Origin: Konateibacter massiliensis
GTDB lineage: Bacteria > Bacillota > Clostridia > Lachnospirales > Lachnospiraceae
Direction of reading: 5' to 3'
Assembly: GCF_900184995.1 (NCBI RefSeq)
Contig: NZ_LT860099.1
Location: 646,269-710,268, forward strand
Length of the DNA stretch: 64,000 nt
Shown here: one piece after another, positions 7,653 to 16,407 of the stretch
Layout of the letters: each line of letters begins with the position of its first letter
Position numbering within the stretch: the stretch's first letter is position 1
Translations under genes and position numbers: made by a program
The notes under the pieces: model-generated
Seen by the model: only the letters and a program-made list of their open reading frames with translations
The model's database searches: none
What the model was told of the DNA's origin: nothing

Positions 7653-10508
7653 CTAGTCTCCTGCAATAAACGAATCCGGTTCAGCAGCTCTTCCTGTAAT
7701 GATTTCTGATTCATCGGCAAGGTTAAAATAGTATTTTACTACATCTCTGCCAACTTCTGCCGCATTGGATGAGGCATAACCATTTGCAATTTGAACCGTA
7801 ATTGCAATTTCAGGATTATCATAAGGCGCGTACGATACAAACAATGCATGATTCGGCTTTGTTGTAACCTCCTGTGCCGTACCGGTTTTTCCTGCAACCG
7901 GAAAATCAATATTTTTAAAAGCACTCAAATTTTCTACTACCATTCGCATGCCTTCATGTATCGAAGTCCAGGTTGATGATTCAACGTCATCTAATGTATT
8001 ATATACTGTTGGCTCATAATCTTCAATAACATTTCCGCCAGAATCTGTAAGTTTATCCAAAAGTGTCAAATTATAAGCTGTTCCGCTGTTTGCTATTGTT
8101 GTCACATATCTGGACAACTGGACATTCGTAAAGTTGTTCGTACCCTGTCCGATAGCAGAACGAACGGCATCCTCGTTTGTAATTTGTGGGGTTGACTCTG
8201 TAATTTCAACACCGCTCGTTTCGCCAAGTCCATACATCGTTGCATATTTTTTCAGTTTATCCAGACCAAGCTGGTTAGAATATTGCCCTGAAGCTGTTGT
8301 GCCTAGTCTCCAGCCAACCTCATAGAAGAAATAGTTACAGGAATCTCGCAACGCCTCTGAAACATTGATTTTTCCGTGTGTGGTATGACTTGCTGTAAAT
8401 ATCCAGCACTTTGGCGGCATCTCAACCTTATCAAACTCACCCAAATCCTGTATCTGTTCCGAAGGTGTAATCACACCCTCCTCAAGACCCGCTGTCGCAG
8501 ATACCATCTTAAAAGTAGAACCCGGTGCCGTTTTTTGCTGTGTAGCACGGTTTAACAACGGATATGATTTGTCATTTAAAAGCTGATTATAGTAATCCGC
8601 ATCAATGCTGTTGGCAAACTTATTATTGTCATAGCTTGGGTATGTGACAAGTGCCAATACATTTCCTGTGTTTACATCCGTCACAACACAAGAGCCTGAG
8701 TTTGGCCACAACGCAAGCTGTGCCGGTGTAATTTCAAGACTCTTAATCTTTTCCACTATAAACTTGTACGCTCCGCCTGCCCCAAAGATTGCTTCGCTCG
8801 GAGTCACGCCTTCCGTCTCTGCTAATTTCCCTTGTTCGTAAAGCATCAGACAGATTTCCTGACCGGACAAGGTATTTTCTTTAATCATATATTTATATAA
8901 TTTTTTATCAAATTCCGTATTATTCGTTAGGCTTATCTCAATGTAAGACACAAGTGATTGAAAAATTTCAGCAGAATCTGCATATTGGCTTTCTACATTT
9001 ATCTTCGTGATGTCAATCCAGTTTTGTGAAACCGCATATGCCAGATATTCTCTAAGGCTGATTGTCTCATTCTTCCATGCCTTATAGATCTCATCCTCCG
9101 TATCAACCGCATCCTTAATAATAACGCCATTGTCACTTAAATAAGTAACCAAAAAAGTGACATATACCTTCATCTCATCGCTCAAATTCTGATAAGGCGT
9201 GGAAACACTTCCGGTGAGCTGGTCTGCTATATTTGCTATGACAGAGGCCTTCTTTGCTTCATACTTTGCATAGACAGCGCTTTCTGTCTCCTTTGCATCA
9301 CTAGCCGAAAAATGATTGATATCTATCACGTTGTTGTCCAAAAGAGCAAAATAGACATCATCAATCGGTATCACAATATCACTCGCTGTCGCGTTTGCCG
9401 CCGGAACATATTCCTTGATATTCTGGATTCTGGATACGAGAACACCGGCAAGCTTCTGCTCAATAATATTATAAATTGCCTCCTGCAAATCTTTTTCAAT
9501 CGTCAGATGAACGTCATTTCCCGCAACAGGCTCAGTTCGATAATCGGTTTCAACCACCTTACCCAAGTTATCGACATATACCCCCTCCGTACCGTTTTCA
9601 CCCTGGAGATCTGTCTCCATGTATTTTTCAATACCAGACTTTCCGACTACATCCGTAAGCTCATATTTTTCACCGCTCTCCGTCAAAGAGGTCAGTTCCT
9701 CCTGCGAGATTTTCCCGGTGTATCCGATAATATGAGAAAAATATTCACTGTCTACATATTTGCGGACAGAGCCTTCCTCAATGTTCACACCTTGCAGCTT
9801 ATCAGAATTTTCCTTCACTACCGCAACCGTCTTATCACTGACATCGGAAGCTACCGTGACAGCCAAATACTTTTGGTAGCTGTTTGCTGCCAGAGCATAG
9901 CGGACCGTAATAATTTTAAGTGCTTCTTCATCCGTATAGATATCGGCAATGTCATATTTCTTATCACTTCGAAGATAATTAATCACATCAAGAGGAGTTG
10001 CATTTTTCTCTTCCTCTGTTAATTTCTCCACGTCTGCTTCTCCGTATATATCTCCCAAAAATCGGAGGAGCTGCGCGTCAGAAACGGTATAAGAAAAATT
10101 CCCTGCCCCGTCAAGCACAATGTTAAAGTCATTGTTCATGTCATCGCCGTTGGTTTCCACAATTTGAATCAACTGATGAATCACATCATTTAGCTTCTCA
10201 TTCTTTTGGGCTGTGCTTGCATAAGTTCCGTTGTCCTCAATCGTCACTGCATAAGCCAGTTCATTATATGCCAAAAGCTCGCCGTTTGCATCATAGATTT
10301 TTCCGCGAGTGCTTGGGATGGTTCTCTCTTTTTTTATTGTCAGCGTAAAATTTTCCAAATATGTATTGCCCTTTATAATTTGCAATTGGAAAATTCGATT
10401 AATCAGAACCGCAAACATAAGACAAAAAATGATTGACAATATAAAAAGTCTTGATTTTACAATATTGGCTATAATTTCTTTTATATTATGAAACAAATTT
10501 GCTTGCAC
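7653..10508 (-). CDS. mrdA: Penicillin-binding protein 2 (class B transpeptidase), unusually long
   Basis: A class B PBP that cross-links peptidoglycan during elongation, probably with RodA. There is an N-terminal membrane anchor (about 21-43), a dimerisation/pedestal domain, and a C-terminal transpeptidase with STFK (S664-K667), SCN (723-725) and KTGT (K874). At 951 residues it is clearly longer than usual (roughly 600-700). The extra length is a stretch of about 240 residues (about 358-598) placed between LQEAIYNIIEQKL and SGSCVVTDVNTGNVLAL, segments that are nearly contiguous in ordinary PBP2. The start is uncertain: a GTG at 10508 has AAGGA almost adjacent, while a TTG four codons later has AAAGGAG about 11 bases upstream. 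It overlaps mreD by 23 bases. Confidence 0.93.
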   Translation of the reverse strand: MQANLFHNIKEIIANIVKSRLFILSIIFCLMFAVLINRIFQLQIIKGNTYLENFTLTIKKERTIPSTRGKIYDANGELLAYNELAYAVTIEDNGTYASTAQKNEKLNDVIHQLIQIVETNGDDMNNDFNIVLDGAGNFSYTVSDAQLLRFLGDIYGEADVEKLTEEEKNATPLDVINYLRSDKKYDIADIYTDEEALKIITVRYALAANSYQKYLAVTVASDVSDKTVAVVKENSDKLQGVNIEEGSVRKYVDSEYFSHIIGYTGKISQEELTSLTESGEKYELTDVVGKSGIEKYMETDLQGENGTEGVYVDNLGKVVETDYRTEPVAGNDVHLTIEKDLQEAIYNIIEQKLAGVLVSRIQNIKEYVPAANATASDIVIPIDDVYFALLDNNVIDINHFSASDAKETESAVYAKYEAKKASVIANIADQLTGSVSTPYQNLSDEMKVYVTFLVTYLSDNGVIIKDAVDTEDEIYKAWKNETISLREYLAYAVSQNWIDITKINVESQYADSAEIFQSLVSYIEISLTNNTEFDKKLYKYMIKENTLSGQEICLMLYEQGKLAETEGVTPSEAIFGAGGAYKFIVEKIKSLEITPAQLALWPNSGSCVVTDVNTGNVLALVTYPSYDNNKFANSIDADYYNQLLNDKSYPLLNRATQQKTAPGSTFKMVSATAGLEEGVITPSEQIQDLGEFDKVEMPPKCWIFTASHTTHGKINVSEALRDSCNYFFYEVGWRLGTTASGQYSNQLGLDKLKKYATMYGLGETSGVEITESTPQITNEDAVRSAIGQGTNNFTNVQLSRYVTTIANSGTAYNLTLLDKLTDSGGNVIEDYEPTVYNTLDDVESSTWTSIHEGMRMVVENLSAFKNIDFPVAGKTGTAQEVTTKPNHALFVSYAPYDNPEIAITVQIANGYASSNAAEVGRDVVKYYFNLADESEIITGRAAEPDSFIAGD

Positions 10509-11007
10509 TCCTTTTTTCTTTCAATTCCAATCTACGGTTTATCGCTCTGAGTACCCTGTAAAATACAATGGTAATTACGATTGTATAAATCACTTCCGGA
10601 ATGATAATGTGAATGAGATAGTAACCAAAATCAAGTCTCGTCCGAAGAAGAAACAGAAAAATATAAATAATAAGTCCATATGCAAAATCACTCATCGTGA
10701 TTAATATCATTGGAAGCTTAATATCTTCATCGTAGAAAATTTTATTAAAAAATCCATTTACATAACCAATGTACATATAAACAAGGGCATAAAAGCCCAA
10801 TACATCGCCATAAAAAATATCAATCAAAAATCCACAGAAAAAGCCAACAACCAAGCCTTCCTTTTTTCCTCTCATCAGTCCGAAGGAGGAAGTGATTACA
10901 ATAAGAAGATTCGGAGCGATATTTCCTAATGCCAATCCCCGAAATAAGGTGCCTTGCAGACAAAAGCATATGATAATAAGAAGAGCTAACACTACTTTTC
11001 GTTTCAT
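10486..11007 (-). CDS. mreD: Rod shape-determining protein MreD
   Basis: A small polytopic membrane protein (173 residues, about five membrane segments) of the elongasome, linking MreC to MreB and PBP2/RodA. It has the MreD-type beginning (LLIIICFCLQGTLFRG) and a conserved GFFCGFLIDIFYGDVLGFYA segment. It has a basic C-terminal tail. Its position between mreC and the PBP2 gene is the canonical order and is the main support, since MreD sequence is weakly conserved. Confidence 0.9.
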   Translation of the reverse strand: MKRKVVLALLIIICFCLQGTLFRGLALGNIAPNLLIVITSSFGLMRGKKEGLVVGFFCGFLIDIFYGDVLGFYALVYMYIGYVNGFFNKIFYDEDIKLPMILITMSDFAYGLIIYIFLFLLRTRLDFGYYLIHIIIPEVIYTIVITIVFYRVLRAINRRLELKEKRSASKFVS

Positions 11008-11027
11008 TTATACACGCCCTTCCTTCT

Positions 11028-11870
11028 TTATTCCTTTAAATCAGTAATTACCAATACTTCTTCTAAATGTTCAAAATCCACAACCGGAGTTACATAGCCG
11101 GAGCTTGTAAGATTATTGGCATCTGTTGTCTTTTCACTGATATATCCGATTAGAATACCCTGTAAGTATTTATCACTGATATTTGAAGTGACAATTCTGT
11201 CTCCGACACTGACCTTATTCTCCTCATCACTCAACTGACTAAAATGAATAACGCCCTGCCCCATCAGCTTCAAATCACCCGTCACGATACAGATATCCGA
11301 GGTATCAAGCACCATAGCACTCACATTGCTTGAGTCATCAATAATAGAGCGAACCGTTGCCCAGTTCGGACCGATATCAATAATAATACCGACCAGACCG
11401 CTGCCTGCAATAACATTCATATCAACTGCAAGCCCGTCATTTGTCCCCTTGTCAATAACAAAGGTACTAAACCAGTTTCCTGCTTCTTTTGCCGTCACGC
11501 GCGCTGCCACTTTTTTATAGCTTGGATATTTCTCATCCAGCTCATATAATTCCCGCAGACGTGCCAGTTCATACTTATCCTGCTGCAATGTACTGTTTTC
11601 AATTGTCAGTTCATCTACCTTTGCCTGCAGCTCTGCGTTTTCTTCCATCAAATCCTGCAAATTCTGGAGCTGATCCACCTTATTGCTGATTGATCTGCCG
11701 ACATAGTTGATTCCGTTTTGTATCGGAACAAAGACATAACCCGAAACCGCTTTTAACGGACCGGCTGCCAAATCTGTGGTAAACGTAACAAATATCATTG
11801 CCACACAAAATAGTGTGACTAACAGTAAAAGATATTTACTTGGCAATGAAAATTTTGTTCTTCTTTTCAT
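11028..11870 (-). CDS. mreC: Rod shape-determining protein MreC
   Basis: A 280-residue bitopic protein. It has a basic N-terminus, one membrane segment (about residues 12-34), then a coiled coil (roughly 65-110, with LQDLMEENAELQAKVDELTI) and two beta-barrel-like domains with the family motif GLVGIIIDIGPNWATVRSII. It forms a periplasmic/extracellular scaffold that activates PBP2-RodA. It sits 14 bases after mreB and 20 bases before mreD. Confidence 0.95.
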   Translation of the reverse strand: MKRRTKFSLPSKYLLLLVTLFCVAMIFVTFTTDLAAGPLKAVSGYVFVPIQNGINYVGRSISNKVDQLQNLQDLMEENAELQAKVDELTIENSTLQQDKYELARLRELYELDEKYPSYKKVAARVTAKEAGNWFSTFVIDKGTNDGLAVDMNVIAGSGLVGIIIDIGPNWATVRSIIDDSSNVSAMVLDTSDICIVTGDLKLMGQGVIHFSQLSDEENKVSVGDRIVTSNISDKYLQGILIGYISEKTTDANNLTSSGYVTPVVDFEHLEEVLVITDLKE

Positions 11871-11884
11871 GTTACCACCTCTGT

Positions 11885-12904
11885 CTATCTGCTATTATTC
11901 GGATTTTTGGTGGAATAAGCAAGCTTTCTGTATGCCGAATCGTTTATCATCTTACTAAAACCTCTTGCAACGCTTTCCGACGGCTTATCACACACATTTA
12001 CTTTTAATCCTGTCTCTTTATTAAACATCTTATCTAAATCTTTAATTAAGGAAGATCCGCCTGTTAAATAGATTCCGGCTCTGATAATATCAGCGCCAAG
12101 CTCCGGCGGTGTTCTCTCCAATATAACCTTCACGGAATCGATAACGCTGTGAAGTGGCTCACTGATTGCCTCATAAATCACCTTGGAGCTGATTGTGAGT
12201 TCAGACGGAAGTCCGGTCACAATGTCTCTTCCGTATACACTTGCACTTGTATCATCCGGCTCCAATGCATTTGCCAGTTCTTTTTTAATTGCTTCCGCTG
12301 TTTTATCACCGATAATAAAGTTAAAGTTTCTCTTGATATAGTTGACAATTGCCTCATCAAATTTGTTTCCGCCAATCTTAATAAGACGGCTCACCACAAT
12401 ACCTCCGAGTGAAACGATGGAGATTTCGGTCGTGTCCGCTCCGATGTTGACAATCATAATACCCTGAGAGCTTGTAACATCAATGCCAAGTCCCAATGCA
12501 TCCACAATTGCTTTTTCTGTAATCAATACTTTCTTTGCCTTTACATTGGCATTTTCTACCAAATCATAAAAAGCTCTCTTTTCTACCTCTGTAATGTCTG
12601 TCGGTACCGCGATATAATAATCTGCGTTTTTCAGATTGCTCTTTGACACCTTTTCCAGCATTTTTTTCAGAATAAGCTGCATACTTTTAATATCGGCAAT
12701 TACCCCATTACTCATCGGATAAGTTACCTTAATGTTAGCAGGTGCCTTTTCATACATCTCAAAAGCCTCATCACCCACTGCAAAAAGTACGTTTTTATTC
12801 ATAATAGCAACTATATTTTTCTCGTTTAATATAGCATCCTCATCATCGTTATATATTTTAATGTTACTTGTACCTAAGTCGATACCAAAAATATTACTAG
12901 CCAA
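11885..12904 (-). CDS. mreB: Rod shape-determining actin homologue MreB
   Basis: An actin-fold ATPase that forms membrane-associated filaments guiding elongation. The phosphate-1 motif is FGIDLGTSNIKIY. The phosphate-2 and adenosine regions include IVNIGADTTEISIVSLGG and GIYLTGGSSLI. I choose the TTG at 12904 (frame beginning with ASNIFGIDLG), because AAGGGGGT lies about 7 bases upstream and the product then starts like typical MreB. A GTG at 12925 would add seven residues without a proper ribosome site. There is a single mreB-type gene here; paralogues (mbl) may lie elsewhere. Confidence 0.94.
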   Translation of the reverse strand: MASNIFGIDLGTSNIKIYNDDEDAILNEKNIVAIMNKNVLFAVGDEAFEMYEKAPANIKVTYPMSNGVIADIKSMQLILKKMLEKVSKSNLKNADYYIAVPTDITEVEKRAFYDLVENANVKAKKVLITEKAIVDALGLGIDVTSSQGIMIVNIGADTTEISIVSLGGIVVSRLIKIGGNKFDEAIVNYIKRNFNFIIGDKTAEAIKKELANALEPDDTSASVYGRDIVTGLPSELTISSKVIYEAISEPLHSVIDSVKVILERTPPELGADIIRAGIYLTGGSSLIKDLDKMFNKETGLKVNVCDKPSESVARGFSKMINDSAYRKLAYSTKNPNNSR

Positions 12905-12982
12905 ATTATTGACCCCCTTCTTCACTTTGTATATTTACTGTTATTTCATATTTTGTACAATTTTTATCATAATATTTCAAAT

Positions 12983-13696
12983 CTACATCAGCCCTTCTTC
13001 TCTCAGACTTACATATCTTCTGTCCCCGATTATAATATGGTCCAGAAGCATGATTCCGACGAGTCCACCCGCTTCTTTTATCCGCTTTGTCGCAGTAATA
13101 TCTTCTCTGCTCGGAGTCGGGTCACCGCTTGGATGATTGTGAATTAAAATAATATAGACAGCACTATTATTCAAGGCTTCCAAAAATATCTCCCGTGGAG
13201 ATATAAGCGAGGAATTTACCGTTCCCTTTGATACCACTTTATCGCTTAAAAACTGATGTTTCGTATCGACCATGATAAGCAACGTAACTTCCTGGTTTAC
13301 AAATCTCAAATCCTCCATATAATAGTCTGCTATTGTACGGGGATTATTCATACACAGCCTGCTTCTTGCGGTTGTCTTCGCAATCCTTCTGGAAAATTCA
13401 GCAATACATTTGATTTGAACCGCTTTTACCATACCTATCCCACTGATTGCCTGCAAGTCTTTCAAGGACAATTTTGTGATGGATAGCAAATCTTCTTCGC
13501 TGCCGGTAAGACGCAGCACCCTTTTTGCCAAATCAATCGATTTTTCTTTTTGGGTTCCTGTCCTTATTATGATTGCCAATAATTCCGCATCTGATAAGGA
13601 TTCCGGTCCAAATTGCATAAATTTTTCATACGGCTGCTCTGATTTAGGCATTTGCTTCATGGTAGAGCATGCATTTTCTTCAAGATGTTTTTTCAT
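12983..13696 (-). CDS. radC: RadC family JAB/MPN-domain protein
   Basis: A 237-residue protein with an N-terminal helix-hairpin-helix region (LQAISGIGMVKAVQIKCIAE) and a C-terminal JAMM metalloprotease-like domain. The zinc motif is HNHPSGDPTPSREDI, with an upstream Glu as expected. The family was named for DNA repair, but its molecular role is unsettled. Directly preceding mreB is its classic position in Firmicutes. The gap to mreB is about 78 bases. Confidence 0.93.
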   Translation of the reverse strand: MKKHLEENACSTMKQMPKSEQPYEKFMQFGPESLSDAELLAIIIRTGTQKEKSIDLAKRVLRLTGSEEDLLSITKLSLKDLQAISGIGMVKAVQIKCIAEFSRRIAKTTARSRLCMNNPRTIADYYMEDLRFVNQEVTLLIMVDTKHQFLSDKVVSKGTVNSSLISPREIFLEALNNSAVYIILIHNHPSGDPTPSREDITATKRIKEAGGLVGIMLLDHIIIGDRRYVSLREEGLM

Positions 13697-13733
13697 AGAG
13701 TTCTCTCTTTCCCAACATCTCTCCAGCTTTTCC

Positions 13734-13997
13734 TTACAATATCCGATATATGGTAATTGCCAGTACTACCCCAATAATACCAGCTATCGTGATTTTAATA
13801 TTAAGCCCGAAGGTAATGACCAAAATCCCTAGATTCAATATAATAGGATTCTCAAAACCAAAGCTCTGCCCATAATTCAACCAATCTAAGTAAGCTACTC
13901 CCTCGGTCATCATTCCGATGAATCCACCTAACACAACGCCTGCTAAAATCAGTAAAAACAATGACCACGTATTCTTATTTCTACTAATGCTGCTCAT
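13734..13997 (-). CDS. DUF4321 small membrane protein
   Basis: An 87-residue protein with two predicted membrane segments (SLFLLILAGVVLGGFIGMMT and the C-terminal IKITIAGIIGVVLAITIYRI), matching the DUF4321 family found next to radC/mreB in Clostridia. Function unknown. It is the first gene of the minus-strand shape cluster, 37 bases before radC, so it probably shares its promoter. Confidence 0.8.
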   Translation of the reverse strand: MSSISRNKNTWSLFLLILAGVVLGGFIGMMTEGVAYLDWLNYGQSFGFENPIILNLGILVITFGLNIKITIAGIIGVVLAITIYRIL

Positions 13998-14124
13998 AGA
14001 AGCCTCCCTTTGCTCTTGTAAATTGTGAGCGCATGGTTTCCATAAAAACCTTATATAAACTGCGCTTTATTTACAACAAACAATCTTAATTGTATCATAA
14101 ATACCACCTGTTGTATACAAAAAA

Positions 14125-15411
14125 TTACAGTTTTACAATATCTGCCTCTTTTAGTTTTTGCAGAGACATCATAATTCCAAGCTTTGCATGCTGCCATGTA
14201 AGCCCCCCTTGGAAAAATACGGAATAAGGCGGTTTAATCGGTCCGTCAGCGCTTAATTCAATCGAAGAACCCTGTATAAAGGCACCTGCTGCCATGATAA
14301 CATCGCTGTCATATCCAGGCATCGCCCACGGCTCCGGCACCACATGGCTGTCAACAGGAGCTGCTGCCTGAATCCCCTTGCAAAATTCAATAACTCCCTC
14401 CGGTGTCCCAAACGTAACTGCCTGAATGATATCGTGTCTGCTCTCCGTGCTGTTAGGTGCCACAAAAAATCCCAGCTTTTCATATATGTTCGCTGCAAAG
14501 ATCGCACCCTTCAAGGCTCCTCCCACCACAGTCGGTGAAAGAAAAAGTCCCTGATAAAATGACTGCGTAATGCCAAGCGTTGCGCCTACTTCCTTTCCAA
14601 GCCCCGGTGAACTTAAGCGGTACGCCGCATTGTCAACAAACTCTTTTTTCCCGACAATGTAGCCGCCGATAGGGGCTAGTCCTCCGCCCGGATTTTTGAT
14701 AAGGGAACCGACTGCCAAATCTGCACCTACATCCGTCGGCTCGATTCGCTCCACGAATTCACCATAGCAGTTGTCAACCATACAGATAACATCCGGCTTG
14801 ATTTCCTTGACGAATGTAATCAACTCACCGATACGCTCTACGGAAAGGGTCGGTCTTGTCTGATATCCCTTTGAACGCTGGATTGTCACAAGCTTTGTTT
14901 TCTCATTGATTGCCTTTTTAATATTCTCATAGTCAAAAGAGCCGTCCGCAAGCAAATCAACCTGTCTGTAGGAAATTCCGTATTCCTTTAAGGAACCTCT
15001 TGATTCGCGGATACCGATTACCTCCTCCAACGTATCATAAGGCTTTCCGACAGGAGAAAGCAGTTCATCTCCCGGTCTTAAATTGGCGGAAAGTGCAACA
15101 TTTAAGGCATGAGTTCCGCAAATAAGCTGTGGTCTTACAAGTGCCGCCTCCGCATGAAAAACAGATGCATAAACCTCCTCCAAGGTGTCTCTTCCAAGAT
15201 CGTTATAGCCATAGCCGGTGGTTGCGGCAAAGTGGATATCGCTCACCCTGTTTTTCTGCATCGCTTGGATTACCTTTAGCTGATTGTATTCCACCGTTTC
15301 ATCTATCGCTTCAAATCTTTCCTTTAAGCCTTCTAACACCTTAATTGCGAAGGCATGAACCTGGTCGTCAATTCCAAGGTCCCTATACAATTCGTTCATT
15401 TCTAAATTCAT
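14125..15411 (-). CDS. ynbB: PLP-dependent methionine gamma-lyase-like protein (YnbB, aluminium-resistance family)
   Basis: A fold-type I PLP enzyme of 428 residues related to cystathionine/methionine gamma-lyases. The PLP-binding lysine lies in AVGSLIKNPGGGLAPIGGYI, and the cofactor Asp region is ICMVDNCYGEF. The substrate in this subfamily is not firmly known; the name aluminium-resistance protein is historical. It follows miaA by 43 bases, a conserved arrangement with mutS-mutL-miaA in Clostridia. The product is full length, from MNLEMNELY to a C-terminal LQKLKEADIVKL. Confidence 0.92.
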   Translation of the reverse strand: MNLEMNELYRDLGIDDQVHAFAIKVLEGLKERFEAIDETVEYNQLKVIQAMQKNRVSDIHFAATTGYGYNDLGRDTLEEVYASVFHAEAALVRPQLICGTHALNVALSANLRPGDELLSPVGKPYDTLEEVIGIRESRGSLKEYGISYRQVDLLADGSFDYENIKKAINEKTKLVTIQRSKGYQTRPTLSVERIGELITFVKEIKPDVICMVDNCYGEFVERIEPTDVGADLAVGSLIKNPGGGLAPIGGYIVGKKEFVDNAAYRLSSPGLGKEVGATLGITQSFYQGLFLSPTVVGGALKGAIFAANIYEKLGFFVAPNSTESRHDIIQAVTFGTPEGVIEFCKGIQAAAPVDSHVVPEPWAMPGYDSDVIMAAGAFIQGSSIELSADGPIKPPYSVFFQGGLTWQHAKLGIMMSLQKLKEADIVKL

Positions 15412-15454
15412 TTTTTCATACAGAGTGTGAGTTACACCCTTATCCTTCCTACTT

Positions 15455-16399
15455 CTATTTCATCTTTTTCTCTTTTAGTACGGCAAGCATTTTATCTAAA
15501 ACCTTGCCCTTGTCATAATCAAATTCCGGCAAGTTAAGCCACGTAACCTCCGACTCTCTCTTAAACCATGTAATCTGCCTTTTGGCAAAATGTCTGGTGT
15601 CTCTCTTTAATATATAGACAGCCTCCTCCAAAGAGATTTCACCGTCAAGATAGCTTAACAGCTCCTTGTAGCCAAGTCCCTGCATGGACACCATATTCTT
15701 CGTGTAACCTTTTTCTCTCAAAAATGTAACCTCGTCCAAAAGACCTTTTTCAAGCATTATATCAATTCTTTTATCGATACGCTCATATAATACTTTTCTG
15801 TCGTCATTCAGCACAAAATAGGCAAAGTTATAGGCTGCCTCTTTGCTTCGCTGCTCCTCGTTATGCTCTGAAATCTTTTGCCCGGTCAGCTTGTAAAATT
15901 CCAATGCCCGAATTACACGTTTTACATTGTTAAAGTGAATCTGCTCAGCCGATGCTTCATCTACCTGTTTTAGCATATCATGAAGGTATTCTGCACCTTT
16001 TTCCTGAGCCAGCTCCTCAAGCTCTGTGCGGTAAGCTGTCTCTTCCTTCGTCTCGGTAAAATCAATGTCGTTTAGCACCGCCTGAATATAAAAGCCTGTT
16101 CCGCCGACCAGAATAGGAATTTTTCCTTTGTCGTAAATCTCTTGTATATACCGTTTGGTATAGGACTTGAATTTCACGACATTAAACTCCTCCTCCGGCT
16201 CAAACTCATCGATCAGATAGTGTTTGACGCCATCCATCTCTTCCTTTGTTATTTTTGCCGAGCCGATATCCATGTATTTGTATACCTGCATGGAGTCGGC
16301 AGAGATAATTTCCCCGCCGACTGCCTTTGCAAGCCGGATAGAAAGCTCTGTTTTCCCTACTGCGGTAGGTCCTGTCAATATAATAAGGTTCTTTTTCAA
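15455..16399 (-). CDS. miaA: tRNA dimethylallyltransferase
   Basis: Transfers the dimethylallyl group of DMAPP to N6 of adenosine 37 in tRNAs that read UNN codons. The P-loop is GPTAVGKTELS (residues 9-19), followed by the catalytic/tRNA motif ISADSMQVYKYMDIGSAK. Other signatures are PILVGGTGFYIQAVL and the C-terminal RRYAKRQ-equivalent DTRHFAKRQITWF. The 314-residue length is typical. It begins 8 bases after mutL and is probably co-transcribed with it. Confidence 0.96.
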   Translation of the reverse strand: MKKNLIILTGPTAVGKTELSIRLAKAVGGEIISADSMQVYKYMDIGSAKITKEEMDGVKHYLIDEFEPEEEFNVVKFKSYTKRYIQEIYDKGKIPILVGGTGFYIQAVLNDIDFTETKEETAYRTELEELAQEKGAEYLHDMLKQVDEASAEQIHFNNVKRVIRALEFYKLTGQKISEHNEEQRSKEAAYNFAYFVLNDDRKVLYERIDKRIDIMLEKGLLDEVTFLREKGYTKNMVSMQGLGYKELLSYLDGEISLEEAVYILKRDTRHFAKRQITWFKRESEVTWLNLPEFDYDKGKVLDKMLAVLKEKKMK

Positions 16400-16407
16400 A
16401 TCATCAC

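Noticed and set aside
9312-10022. Long plus-strand open frame inside the PBP2 gene
   Set aside because: It is antisense to a clearly functional gene and its translation has no recognisable protein features.
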